Shown here piece after piece: positions 8,814-19,809 of a stretch of DNA of 64,000 nucleotides. Position 1 is the first letter of the stretch, and each line of letters opens with the position of its first letter. The notes below the pieces were generated by a model. It saw only the letters and a program-made list of their open reading frames with translations, had not been told where the DNA came from and made no database searches. Source of the stretch: an uncultured Clostridia bacterium (GTDB lineage Bacteria; Bacillota; Clostridia; Christensenellales; Borkfalkiaceae); the NCBI GenBank assembly GCA_944341075.1, contig CALVLV010000006.1, positions 1 through 64,000 on the forward strand, given 5' to 3'. A program made the position numbers and the translations under genes.

Positions 8814-9509
8814 TTACTTATTGGGCTTATCGTAGCGCAGCCTGCGGAAGGAGCCGTCTTCCTTATGTATCATTATGCTGGCGTCCTGGTTTACGGCCAG
8901 CGCCTTGGCATATTCTATTGCCTGAAGCTGGGTATCGAACAGCTTGATGGCCTTTTTGCCCTTGTTGAACTTTATCTGCCACTTGCCGTCGGAAAGACGC
9001 TTGGTTATGTGATATACCTTGGGGCCTGCAGATTTTGCAGCCTGAGCGTCGCCGTTGTCTGCGGCGGGCTGCGCAGACGTTTCTGCGGGAGCGGCAGCGG
9101 GTTTGGTTTCTGCCGCAGGCTTTGCGGCAGGCTTTACCACCGCCTGAACTTTTATTACCCGCCCGGAAGACGTTTTTTCTGCGGGCTTTGACTGTGCCGC
9201 AGGTTTAGCTTGTTCGGCGGGTTTTTCTGCAGGCTGTTCGGCGGCGACAACGGCAGCAGGCTCCCCATCCTCTTCGGCGGGCCGATCCTCGTCCTCTTCG
9301 GCGGTAACGCCGTCGGCTATTATCTCCTCTTCGCCGTCCTCTTCGGTGGCGATGCCGTCCTCTTCGGCGCAGGCGCGCTTTGCGCGCACGGCCTTTGCCG
9401 CAAGTACTGCCACGACGATTATTATTACGAGCAGCACCGCGGCGGCTACTATCCAGCCCCACAGCGGCATGAACAGCACGTTATCGGTAAGTGCGATCAA
9501 CAGGTTCAC
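8814..9509 (-). CDS. Membrane-anchored protein with C-terminal DUF2188 domain
   Basis: 231 residues, starting at a GTG that has AGGAGG nine bases upstream. A membrane helix at about residues 17-42 is followed by a long acidic then Ala/Pro/Lys-rich linker (about 45-160) and a C-terminal DUF2188 domain (about 168-228) reading VYHITKRLSDGKWQIKF and ending in HKEDGSFRRLRY. The linker is a low-complexity tether. Functions of DUF2188 proteins are unknown; here the domain would sit on a stalk at the membrane. It stands alone between repeats and a terminator-like hairpin. Confidence 0.7.
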   Translation of the reverse strand: MNLLIALTDNVLFMPLWGWIVAAAVLLVIIIVVAVLAAKAVRAKRACAEEDGIATEEDGEEEIIADGVTAEEDEDRPAEEDGEPAAVVAAEQPAEKPAEQAKPAAQSKPAEKTSSGRVIKVQAVVKPAAKPAAETKPAAAPAETSAQPAADNGDAQAAKSAGPKVYHITKRLSDGKWQIKFNKGKKAIKLFDTQLQAIEYAKALAVNQDASIMIHKEDGSFRRLRYDKPNK

Positions 9510-9866
9510 TTTTGCTATCCTCCTGAAAAATATTAATGGCGGGCAAGTCTGAACAGGCAGAAACAGCCCGCACCCCTTATAAAAATTATACCAAAAAGCC
9601 GCGCAATGTCAAGCAAACTGAAAAAAACTTTGCAGAGAGTAATTTGGAAGCCATGCACGGCGCACACACGAAAGCAGAGATTTCTCCATGCGCTGCCGCG
9701 TCAAAAAGCCGCGGCGGCTTAGTCGAAATGACAGGGGCGGTTGCATAGCGCCAATAGCATCAATGACAATGAGATTTCTACGTGCGGGCTTTGCCCTTGG
9801 TCGAAATAACAAGTACTACAGGCGGCGCGGCGGAAAGTGCCGCCGCGCCGCCGCACAAAAACAATA
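9510..9866. repeat. Repeats and hairpin between EF-G-like and DUF2188 genes
   Basis: Contains a GATTTCTCCATGCGC...TTAGTCGAAATGACA repeat (about 9678-9732), a degenerate relative at 9770-9810, and a strong GC-rich hairpin at 9823-9855 that probably ends the EF-G-like transcript. No coding potential seen. Confidence 0.65.
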
Positions 9867-11912
9867 TTATGCCTTTGAGAGCGACTGAACAACGTTTTCG
9901 GGAGCCAGCTCGAAGCGCTCGAACGTTTCGATGAACTTGCCCCTGCCCTGAGTGAGCGAGCGCAGTGCGGTTGCGTAGGTGAGCAGTTCCGACTTGGGAG
10001 CTTCGGCAGTTATCACCTGCAGCCCCTCCTGCGCGTCCATGCCTATTATTCTGCCGCGGCGCTTGTTCAGATCGCCCAGAACGTCGCCCAAATATTGTTC
10101 GGGCACGCCTATGCGCAGCTTGGAATAGGGCTCCAATATGGCGGGTTTGGCCGCCTTCATGCCCTCTTTGAATGCGATTTCCGCCGCCGATTTGAAGGCC
10201 GCCTCGGAGCTGTCCACCTCGTGATAGCTGCCGTCGGTGAGCACCGCGCGCATGCGGATGACGGGGTAGCCGGCTATAACGCCGTGGGGCAGGCACTCTA
10301 TAAGGCCCTTTTCAACGGCGGGTATGTACTGCTTGGGCACGGCACCGCCCACCACTTCTTCGGCGAACTCGAAGTCCTGTTCGCACGGTTCGAAGCGGAT
10401 CTTGCAGTGGCCGTACTGTCCGTGGCCGCCCGACTGCTTTTTATACTTGCCTTCGGCAACGGCGGTGCCCAGAATGGTCTCTTTATAGTTTATAAGCGGC
10501 GTGCGCAGGTCGGCATCGGCGCCGAACTTGCTTTTGAGTTTTTTGCAGATTATTTCAAGGTGCACTTCGCCCTGGCCGCCTATCTGCGTTTCGCCCGTGT
10601 CGGCTATCTTGCGCACGCAGAAGGAGTGGTCTTCCTCCTCCAGCCTTGCAAGGCCGCTGAACACCTTGTCTTCAGTGCCCTTGACCTTGGCATATACCGA
10701 TTTGAACAGCACGGGGCGGGGGAACAGGATGGGGTCGAACTTTACTGGGGAAGATTCGTCGCACAGCGTGTCGCCCGTGTTGGTGTTGGCAAGCTTTGCA
10801 ACGGCGCCTATGTCGCCCGCGGCAAGTTCCGAAACCGGCTCCTGCTTTTTGCCCTTTAAAAGGTATATGGCGTTTATGCGCTCGGGCTGGCCCGTGGTGG
10901 CGTTGAGCACCGTCATGCCCGTTTTAAGCACGCCGCGGCACACCCTTAAATAGTTCATCTTGCCCACAAAGGAATCGACTGCCGTTTTGAACACCTGCGC
11001 AGCAAAGGGCTGGTCGTCGTCGCACTCTATCTGCACAAGATCGTCCTTTGTAAGGTCGGTGGCAAGCATGTCGCCGCGTTCGGAGGCGTCGGGCATATAC
11101 TTGACTATTTCGTTCATCAGGTTGATAACGCCGCGGTTGTTGAGCGCGCTGCCCGCCATTACGGGTATGGTGTTTATGTTCTGAATACCCTTTCTTATGC
11201 CGTGTATTATTTCGTCGCGCTCAAGGGCGCCCGTTTCAAAGTACTTTTCAAGCAGAACGTCGTCGTTTTCGGCGGCAGTTTCCATAAGCGAAAGCTGCAT
11301 GGCGGCAAGCTCTTCGCGCTTGTCTTCGGGGACGGGCATCTCCTCCGGCCCGGTGCCCGTGAAGTGGAAGGCGCGCTCGGTGAGGGCGTTTACAAAGCCC
11401 GCCATCTTGGTGCCCTCCATTATGGGGATCTGTATGGGCGCTATTTTGCCGTGATACTTTTCCTGCAACGCCGCAACGGTGCCGTTGTAGTCGGCGTTGT
11501 CCTTATCCATGCCGTTGATGAATATTACCATGGGTTTTTTTGCCTTGAAGCAGGCGTTTATGGCCTTTTCCGCGCCGACGGTAACGGTGCCGTTTGCGCC
11601 CATTACCACCAGTGCGCCGCCGCACGCGCGCATGGCCTGGTTGAATTCGCCCTCGAAGTCGTAAAAACCGGGCACGTCTAAAAGGTTTATCTTTGTCTCC
11701 CTCCACACGGTGTATGCCGCGGAGAGCGACACCGACATTTTGCGGGCTATTTCCTGCTCGTCGAAGTCGGAGACGGTGGTGCCGCTATCCACCTTGCCCA
11801 TACGGTCGATGGAGCGGCCGTTGAAGAGAATGGCCTCGCACAGGGTGGTCTTACCCTCGCCGCTGTGCCCGATGATTGCAATGTTGTGAATGTTTTTAAG
11901 TTTGATGCTCAT
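9867..11912 (-). CDS. Elongation factor G-like translational GTPase
   Basis: 681 residues from MSIKLKNIHNIAIIGHSGEGKTT. The open frame extends 32 codons upstream but lies over a region unlike any EF-G. G1 is GHSGEGKT (residues 15-22) rather than the GHxDAGKT of canonical EF-G; G3 appears as DVPGFYDF and G4 as NGMDKD. Domains II to V follow in EF-G order, including the GGQGEVHLE motif. This is the second, EF-G-like class found beside true EF-G in many Firmicutes and Actinobacteria; its precise role is not settled. It is monocistronic with its own promoter at 12030-12058. Confidence 0.85.
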   Translation of the reverse strand: MSIKLKNIHNIAIIGHSGEGKTTLCEAILFNGRSIDRMGKVDSGTTVSDFDEQEIARKMSVSLSAAYTVWRETKINLLDVPGFYDFEGEFNQAMRACGGALVVMGANGTVTVGAEKAINACFKAKKPMVIFINGMDKDNADYNGTVAALQEKYHGKIAPIQIPIMEGTKMAGFVNALTERAFHFTGTGPEEMPVPEDKREELAAMQLSLMETAAENDDVLLEKYFETGALERDEIIHGIRKGIQNINTIPVMAGSALNNRGVINLMNEIVKYMPDASERGDMLATDLTKDDLVQIECDDDQPFAAQVFKTAVDSFVGKMNYLRVCRGVLKTGMTVLNATTGQPERINAIYLLKGKKQEPVSELAAGDIGAVAKLANTNTGDTLCDESSPVKFDPILFPRPVLFKSVYAKVKGTEDKVFSGLARLEEEDHSFCVRKIADTGETQIGGQGEVHLEIICKKLKSKFGADADLRTPLINYKETILGTAVAEGKYKKQSGGHGQYGHCKIRFEPCEQDFEFAEEVVGGAVPKQYIPAVEKGLIECLPHGVIAGYPVIRMRAVLTDGSYHEVDSSEAAFKSAAEIAFKEGMKAAKPAILEPYSKLRIGVPEQYLGDVLGDLNKRRGRIIGMDAQEGLQVITAEAPKSELLTYATALRSLTQGRGKFIETFERFELAPENVVQSLSKA

Positions 11913-12029
11913 AATTTTAAGTCCCTTACCATTGATGTATGCGGCATGCGCCGCGATTTTGTACGGCGGACGCGCCTGAAAGCGCCGCCGCGGAGCAGGT
12001 TGTCGCACCGCGAAACCCCGCGTAAATCA

Positions 12030-12058
12030 ATTATACTATATGTTTTTACAAAAATCAA
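12030..12058 (-). promoter_or_regulatory. Promoter of the EF-G-like gene
   Basis: TTGATT and TATAAT on the minus strand with a 17-bp spacer, about 115 bp upstream of the chosen start codon. Confidence 0.7.
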
Positions 12059-12382
12059 TACCCAATTTTTGCGCGGGAGCGCCAAAAGCATGCATAATTC
12101 GAAATTAATTTGCCTTTACCCGCCATTTTAGTCTGACGAATACGGCAATGCATGATAAAACCTCTTCCCCCCCCCACTGTCATTTCGACTAAGTGAGCGC
12201 AGCGAACGCACGGAGAAATCTCAAAAAAATCCCACCGACTTAACTTCACTTTGTTCAGTTAAGTCACCTCCCTTTGGCAAGGGAGGCACGATTGAGGAAG
12301 AGATTTCTCCACTCGCTGTCGCTCGGTCGAAATGACAGAAGTCAAAACGCAAGGATTTAAACAGTATTACAAGAGAAGATAA

Positions 12383-12425
12383 AAGCGCCGCCGCGCCTGC
12401 TGGTCATGCAGGCGTGGCGGCGCTT
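12383..12425 (-). terminator. Terminator of the ATP synthase operon
   Basis: GCGCCGCC and GGCGGCGC arms extended by CGCCTGC/GCAGGCG form a long hairpin 140 bp past the atpC stop. On the minus strand a TTTTATCTTC tract follows. Confidence 0.7.
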
Positions 12426-12562
12426 AAACAATATAAATTTATGCGATAAAAATTATTTGGCAGTGGCGGCTTTATATGTTAAAAATTCTTTGGCGGGGCC
12501 GCGCTTATATTTGCGGCCTTTGGCGCAAGCGGCGCCGGCATTTGCGGCCTCAGCGGTGCGCC

Positions 12563-12991
12563 TTACTTGCCCTGACGGCCGCCGCGCATATAGCTGCGGC
12601 GGATCTTGAGCTTGCTTGCCGCGCGCGCCAGCTGCGCCTGCGCGGACAGGTATTCCTGCCTGCCGAGCTTTTGCAGCATTGCCTCCTTGGCCATGGCCAG
12701 CTCGCGTTCGGCGCGCTCTTCATCTATCTCTTCGGGGCGGAGGATAGAGTCTGCGAGCACGAGCACGTCGTTTTCCTCTATCTTCATGATGCCCGCAGAC
12801 ACGGCCACCTCCTGTTCCTCCTGCCCGGGCGCGCGGAAAGAGAGCTTGCCCGGCACAAGCGCGGTTATGGTGTTGCAGTGGCCGGCGAGCACGCCGTACT
12901 GCCCGTCTACCGCGGGGATGACAAGGCTTTCGCACTCGCCCTCGTAAAAGGTGCGGTTGGCACTTAAAAGATGCACTCTGAATGTATTCAT
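12563..12991 (-). CDS. atpC: ATP synthase epsilon subunit
   Basis: 142 residues, near normal for epsilon. N-terminal beta sandwich with the GECESLVIPAVDGQYGVLAGH motif, then a C-terminal helical hairpin rich in Ala, Glu and Arg. Epsilon sits on the central stalk with gamma and can inhibit ATP hydrolysis through its C-terminal helices. It is the last gene of the atp operon, 264 nt after atpD; that gap carries a GATTTCTCCACGCG-type repeat, which is unusual between these two genes. GGAGGAG precedes the ATG. Confidence 0.95.
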   Translation of the reverse strand: MNTFRVHLLSANRTFYEGECESLVIPAVDGQYGVLAGHCNTITALVPGKLSFRAPGQEEQEVAVSAGIMKIEENDVLVLADSILRPEEIDEERAERELAMAKEAMLQKLGRQEYLSAQAQLARAASKLKIRRSYMRGGRQGK

Positions 12992-13255
12992 TTGTAGGTT
13001 TCTCCTCCCACAAATTCAGTAATATTTATATAATGTTCGGGGCATATATCGGGGTGTATCGCAAAAATGCACGCCGATAGCCCTGCCTGATAAACGAGAT
13101 TTCTCCACGCGGGCTTTGCCCTTGGCCGAAATGACATAATCGGGCACCTGAACCTCACTTAGCCGCAATAAGAAAAACAACTTAAGCAACTATTGTCCCC
13201 GCAGGCGCAAATGCATCATGCGGTGGTAAAGCCATGCGACCGCCTACGGCTGGCT

Positions 13256-15549
<2,294 letters not shown>

Positions 15550-15554
15550 AAAAC

Positions 15555-15745
15555 CTCTCACAGATTTTACGGCTGATGCCGCCGTAAAATCTTCGTGATT
15601 TTGGGGAGCCAGCTCCCCCTTGCCACGATTTTTAAGTGCATTAATATTATATAATCGTGGCAATTCCCCCTCTGGCGAGCCTGCTGGCCGCAGCAAATAG
15701 GGTCTTTCTGCGCAAGGAAACCTTGCTTGAAACATTTATTATTTA
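15555..15745 (-). repeat. Covarying stem-loop element, copy 2
   Basis: Minus-strand reading: GCAAGG-TTT-CCTTGC hairpin; GCTG-CGGC-CAGC hairpin; main stem GCCACGATT/AATCGTGGC; GGGGGAGC/GCTCCCC hairpin; terminal stem GATTTTACGGC/GCCGTAAAATC of 11 perfect pairs. Its 3' end touches the atpG ribosome-binding site. It is head-to-tail with copy 3. Confidence 0.85.
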
Positions 15746-15747
15746 TG

Positions 15748-15937
15748 TTCACAAATTTTTCTCGCTGGCCGAGCACGAAAAATTTCGTGATTTTGAGAAA
15801 CCAGGTTTCTCTGGCGGCATTTTTTAGCGCCCACCATTATAGAAATGCCGCCATTCACTTCCGGTGAGCCGGCTTGCGCCGCAAATGTAGTCGCGCTTAA
15901 CGGCGAACCAAATTCGCCTTGCGCACATTTATTATTT
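15748..15937 (-). repeat. Covarying stem-loop element, copy 3
   Basis: Minus-strand reading: GGCGAA/TTCGCC hairpin; CGGC-GCAA-GCCG hairpin with a GNRA loop; main stem GGCGGCAT/ATGCCGCC; GAGAAAC/GTTTCTC hairpin; terminal AAATTTTTC...GAAAAATTT hairpin. Nearly every arm differs from copy 2, three bases away, yet pairs equally well. Confidence 0.85.
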
Positions 15938-16483
15938 TAAATGTTCCACAATATAGGCTCCTCTGACTAAGAGGAGCTGGCAACGCAGTTGACTGAGGGG
16001 TTCGGTTATTGTCTTGTGCACATTTATTATTTTATAAAATAATATGTCATTGACGCGATTGGCGCCATGCGCAACAATCGCTATTCCGTCGCCTTCGGCT
16101 CCTTACGACCGAGCGATAGCGAGCGGAGAAATCTATTCCACAATCGTGCCTCCCTTAATAAGGGAGATACCTTAACTGAATAAAATGAAGTTAAGGCGGT
16201 GGGATTTTTTGAGATTTCTCCATGCACCGCCGCGACTTTCTGCTGCGGCGGCTTAGTCGAAATGACATTGAGGGGCTTTTTCTTTGTCATTGGCACTATT
16301 GCGCCTACGGCGAACAATAACTGTTCAGTCGCTTCGCTCCTTACGACTAAGTGACTGAAAGGAACGCATGGAGAAATCTCTTCCGCAATACAGCCTTCGC
16401 TTACAGGCAAGATATACCGCGGGGTTAAATGCGGCATAGTATGCGCCGTTTTGGGCGCATACAGCTTTTTTTGCCAAGTAAAT

Positions 16484-18523
16484 TTATGCGCCGTACTTTG
16501 TGGCGGCGTACCTTTCGGCAAACACGCGCGCGGCGTCGGCTATCTTCTTTTTGAACTCGTCGGAGAGCTTTGCGCCCTTTTTGACCTGTTCGCAGATGTC
16601 GGGCTGCGACTGGTCGAAATACTCCAAAAGCCTGCCCTTGAAGTCGGGGATGTCCTCCGGCTTTACGGCGCCGATGCCGTGGCCGAGCGCCGAGGCGAGC
16701 AGTATTACCTGCTGATACATGGGCAGGGGGCTGGCCTGGGGCTGGCGGAGGAGCATCATAAGGCTCTTGCCATAGAACAGCAGCTTTTTGGTGGCGTCGT
16801 CCAAATCGGAAGAGAACTGCATGAACACTTCCATCTCCCTGTACTGCGCAAGGTCGAGGCGCAGGGGGCCTGCGGTGGATTTCATCGCCTTGGTCTGGGC
16901 GTCGCCGCCCACACGCGAAACGGAGATGCCCACGTTTACCGCGGGGCGCTGGCCCGAGAAGAACAAATCGCCCGCAAGGAAGATCTGGCCGTCGGTTATA
17001 GATATGATATTGGTGGGGATATATGCCGAAATATCGCCCGCCTGCGTCTCTACTATGGGGAGCGCCGTTATGCTGCCGCCGCCCCTTTCATCGGAGAGGT
17101 GCGCCGCCCTTTCGAGAAGGCGGGAGTGCAGATAGAATACGTCGCCGGGGTATGCCTCGCGGCCGGGCGACCTGCCCAGAAGCAGCGAGAGCGCGCGGTA
17201 TGCAACGGCGTGCTTGGAGAGGTCGTCGTATATGATGAGCACGTCCCTGCCCTTGTTCATGAAATATTCGGCAATGGCGCAGCCCGAATAGGGGGCTATA
17301 TACTGCAAAGAGGCGCTGTCGCTTGCAAACGAGCTGACTATTATGGTGTATTCCATTGCGCCGCGCTTTTTGAGCATCTGCGCGAGGCGCGCCACCGAGC
17401 TGGCCTTCTGGCCGATGGCAACATATATGCAGATGACGCCCTTGCCCTTTTGGTTGAGGATGGTATCTGTGGCTATGGTGGTCTTGCCCGTCTGCCTGTC
17501 GCCTATTATAAGTTCGCGCTGGCCCCTGCCTATGGGGAACATTGAGTCGATGGCAAGTATGCCCGTTTCGAGCGGGGTGTTTACCGGCTGCCTGTCCACT
17601 ATGCCGGGCGCGGGGTTTTCTATCGCCATATAGGCTTCGGCGTTTATTTCGCCGCCGCCGTCTATGGGGGCGCCGAGGGCGTTTACCACCCTGCCTATCA
17701 TGCCGTCGCCCGCGGGTACGCCCGCCGTTTTGCCCGTGCGGTATACCGAAGATCCCTCCTCTACCTCTCTGTCGTCGCCGAAGAGAATTACGCCTACGTT
17801 GCCTTCGGCAAGCTCCTGAACCATGCCCTTGAGGCCGCATTCAAACAGCACTATTTCGCCGTATTCCACGAGGTCGAGCCCGCTTACGCGCACGATGCCG
17901 TCGCCTACGGAGAGCACCTTGCCCGTTTCGCGCGCGCCGAGGGGCATTGCCCAGCCGCCTATGGCCTGCTTTAAGCCGTCTACCGTTTCGCGGAGCAGCG
18001 ATGTCACGCCGCCCGCCGACTTTATGTCTTCCTTGAGTCTATTTATCCTGCCCTGCGCCGACCAGTCGTACACCTTGCCGGCAAATTCCAGGCGGAAGCC
18101 GCCGACTATTGCCCTGTCTATGACTATCTCTATTTCGGGGCGGACACCGTAGGACTTTTCAAGGAAGTCTGCAAAGCCCCTGCGCTGAGTATCGGTGGGG
18201 GGAGTTATGCAATACAGGCGCGCCACGGGCGCGGAAGAAACTGCCTGCTGCTTTGCGGGCGCCGCGGTGAAGTCTGCGGCGGCGGCGCCTATCTGCCCGC
18301 TTATCTTTTGTACGTTGCCCTTTGCAGACCAGTCGTACACGTCGCCGTTATATTCAAGGCGGAAGCCGCTTACCAGCGACTTATCTTCTGTGATTTTAAT
18401 TTCGGGGCGGGCGCCGTACTTTTTTTCAAGAAAGTCCGAAAGACCCTTTTTCTGCTCCTCCGTGGGGGGAGTAACGCAGTACAGACGGGCTATATCTGCG
18501 GGGGAATTACGCTTTTTTTCCAT
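16484..18523 (-). CDS. atpA: ATP synthase alpha subunit with two N-terminal delta-like domains
   Basis: 679 residues, about 175 more than usual. The canonical alpha subunit starts near residue 172, with Walker A GDRQTGKT at 341-348 and all alpha landmarks. Before it stand two tandem domains, residues 12-76 and 101-168, about 60% identical to each other. Both begin ARLYC(V/I)TPPT, continue through FLEK.YG.RPEI and end in FRLE...VYDWSA.G. This pattern matches the C-terminal domain of the delta subunit (atpH/OSCP), which normally binds the b subunits. No atpH exists in the operon. The domains therefore probably replace delta as the peripheral-stalk anchor. The start overlaps the atpF end by 17 nt. 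The delta assignment is by motif recognition and should be tested by structure prediction. Confidence 0.92.
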   Translation of the reverse strand: MEKKRNSPADIARLYCVTPPTEEQKKGLSDFLEKKYGARPEIKITEDKSLVSGFRLEYNGDVYDWSAKGNVQKISGQIGAAAADFTAAPAKQQAVSSAPVARLYCITPPTDTQRRGFADFLEKSYGVRPEIEIVIDRAIVGGFRLEFAGKVYDWSAQGRINRLKEDIKSAGGVTSLLRETVDGLKQAIGGWAMPLGARETGKVLSVGDGIVRVSGLDLVEYGEIVLFECGLKGMVQELAEGNVGVILFGDDREVEEGSSVYRTGKTAGVPAGDGMIGRVVNALGAPIDGGGEINAEAYMAIENPAPGIVDRQPVNTPLETGILAIDSMFPIGRGQRELIIGDRQTGKTTIATDTILNQKGKGVICIYVAIGQKASSVARLAQMLKKRGAMEYTIIVSSFASDSASLQYIAPYSGCAIAEYFMNKGRDVLIIYDDLSKHAVAYRALSLLLGRSPGREAYPGDVFYLHSRLLERAAHLSDERGGGSITALPIVETQAGDISAYIPTNIISITDGQIFLAGDLFFSGQRPAVNVGISVSRVGGDAQTKAMKSTAGPLRLDLAQYREMEVFMQFSSDLDDATKKLLFYGKSLMMLLRQPQASPLPMYQQVILLASALGHGIGAVKPEDIPDFKGRLLEYFDQSQPDICEQVKKGAKLSDEFKKKIADAARVFAERYAATKYGA

Positions 18524-19232
18524 CTGCGCTCCCTCCGTTCACCGATTTTAAGAACTCGTCGTACACGGCGCTGTCGCTGCCCTCTGTCCTGCCGCGCTCT
18601 ATGGCGGCAAGGGCGGCCTGACCTATGACGTCGGCAACGCTTTCTTCCGCCTTGCCTTCTTCTGCGGCGGAAACATTTTCTGCGGAAAGGGCGGCTTCGG
18701 CCCTGTCTGCGGCGCCGCTTATGGTTATATCTTTATCTGCAGTGGAAAGGTAGCTGTCGTAAAGCGCCCTGTCGCTTTCGGGCGTGCTGCCCACGACAAG
18801 CAGTTTTTCGGCAGACTTTACCACCATGTCGGCTATCTCGCTGCCGGCGCCCGCAATGTATGCGGCGCGCTCCTCTTCGGAACGCTTTCTGCCCTCGGCG
18901 AGTATGCCGCGCGCCTCGCTTTCGGCCTCGGCTATCAGCTGGCGGCTGCGCGTTTCGGTCCGGGCGAGCACCTCTTTGCGGTGCTCTTCAAGCTCGGCGT
19001 CAAGCCCGGCGAGCTTTTCCTTGCGCTCCTTTTCCATCTGCTCTATTTCAGCCTTCTTTTTTGCGTGCTCTTCGGCGGCGGCCTTGTATTTTTCCTCGCG
19101 CTCGCGCATGAACTTGCGCACGGGCTTGTAGAGTATGAACGTAAGCCCCGTTGCGAGTATTATAAAGTTGAATACGTGCAGCAATATCTGCTGCCAATCA
19201 ATACCCAGTATTGTACCGGCAAGCATTGTCAT
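18507..19232 (-). CDS. atpF: ATP synthase b subunit with duplicated C-terminal motif
   Basis: 241 residues, against about 160-170 in most bacteria. An N-terminal membrane helix (about residues 11-34) is followed by a long charged coiled coil (about 40-150), as in any b subunit of the peripheral stalk. The C-terminus carries two copies of one motif, [15 protein letters not shown] (about 149-163) and [15 protein letters not shown] (about 214-228), joined by an Ala/Glu-rich linker. In ordinary b subunits the single C-terminal motif binds delta. Two copies here match the two delta-like domains on alpha. AGGAGG precedes the ATG; spacing to atpE is 40 nt. Confidence 0.9.
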   Translation of the reverse strand: MTMLAGTILGIDWQQILLHVFNFIILATGLTFILYKPVRKFMREREEKYKAAAEEHAKKKAEIEQMEKERKEKLAGLDAELEEHRKEVLARTETRSRQLIAEAESEARGILAEGRKRSEEERAAYIAGAGSEIADMVVKSAEKLLVVGSTPESDRALYDSYLSTADKDITISGAADRAEAALSAENVSAAEEGKAEESVADVIGQAALAAIERGRTEGSDSAVYDEFLKSVNGGSADGKKA

Positions 19233-19272
19233 GTTGGGTTACCTCCTCCGCGCGTGACGCGCGTGCCGCGCC

Positions 19273-19719
19273 TTATAATACAAATATGAGAAGAACGGAT
19301 ACGATGAGCGCGTAAATTACTACTGTCTCTATGAACACGAGGCCGAGCATCATTGTGGAGCGGATGTTGCCCGACGCTTCGGGCTGGCGGGCGATGCCCT
19401 CCGACGCCTTGGCTATTGCCATGCCCATGCCTATCGCGCCGCCGAGGGCTGCAAGGCCGATGGCTATTGCGGCGGCTATAGCTTTGCCGCTTGTGCTGTT
19501 ATCTGCCGTGCCTTCATCGGCTGCGGGTGCGGGGGTCGTTTCGTCTTCGGCATAAAGCTCTATGTCTTCATCCTGCCCCTGAACTTCTTCCGTAACGGAA
19601 GTTTCGGCAGATACGGGCGTGGCAACGACCACCTGCACTGCGGCGGTTACTGCCGCGAATGCGACGATCGCCATGAGCGCTGCAACTACAAACGACATAA
19701 CTTTTTTTGCAAGTTTCAT
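19273..19719 (-). CDS. atpE: ATP synthase c subunit with signal-peptide-like extension
   Basis: 148 residues instead of about 70-90. Residues 1-38 look like a signal peptide ending VSA; about 39-77 form an acidic, Pro/Ala-rich linker; the c subunit proper (about 78-148) has two helices, the ARQPEA loop and the proton-carrying Glu in FIETVVIY. Both ends of a c subunit face outside the membrane, so an exported, cleaved N-terminus is topologically sensible. The Gln that marks sodium-binding c subunits in helix 1 is Met here, which argues for protons, though only weakly. CGGAGG precedes the ATG. Confidence 0.93.
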   Translation of the reverse strand: MKLAKKVMSFVVAALMAIVAFAAVTAAVQVVVATPVSAETSVTEEVQGQDEDIELYAEDETTPAPAADEGTADNSTSGKAIAAAIAIGLAALGGAIGMGMAIAKASEGIARQPEASGNIRSTMMLGLVFIETVVIYALIVSVLLIFVL

Positions 19720-19809
19720 AATTTCCTCCGAAATTTGCTGTACAAATTTTATTTATAAATTTTATTTTTTACGGTGTAAGGTTTACGGCGTATCCACGCC
19801 CGGAATTTT

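Larger units (their letters stand above)
11913..12562. repeat. Composite inverted repeat and operon end
   Basis: Holds the EF-G-like promoter, then at about 12177-12342 a composite element: TGTCATTTCGAC...GAGAAATCTC on the left, its inverted partner GAGATTTCTCC...GTCGAAATGACA on the right, and a hairpin repeat of the CCTCCCTTTGGCAAGGGAGG type between. The outer ends make a terminal inverted repeat, as in miniature transposable elements. A terminator hairpin follows at 12383-12425. Nothing coding seen. Confidence 0.7.
15550..16483. repeat. 934-bp repeat cluster inside the atp operon
   Basis: Between atpA and atpG lie stem-loop copies 2 and 3, a GAGGAGCTGGC...GACTGAGGG hairpin repeat (about 15957-16011) followed by a fragment resembling the 5' end of the stem-loop element, then a composite of GATTTCTCC/GAAATGACA repeats flanking a reversed 'TAAGGGAG' hairpin repeat (about 16035-16265), and a further GGAGAAATCTC repeat at about 16320-16382. 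No coding sequence is credible. No promoter of good quality was found just upstream of atpG, so these repeats are probably transcribed within the operon. Confidence 0.75.

Noticed and set aside
9205..9536. Arg- or Phe/Gly-rich open frames over the DUF2188 gene
   Set aside because: Shadows of the acidic low-complexity linker in other frames.
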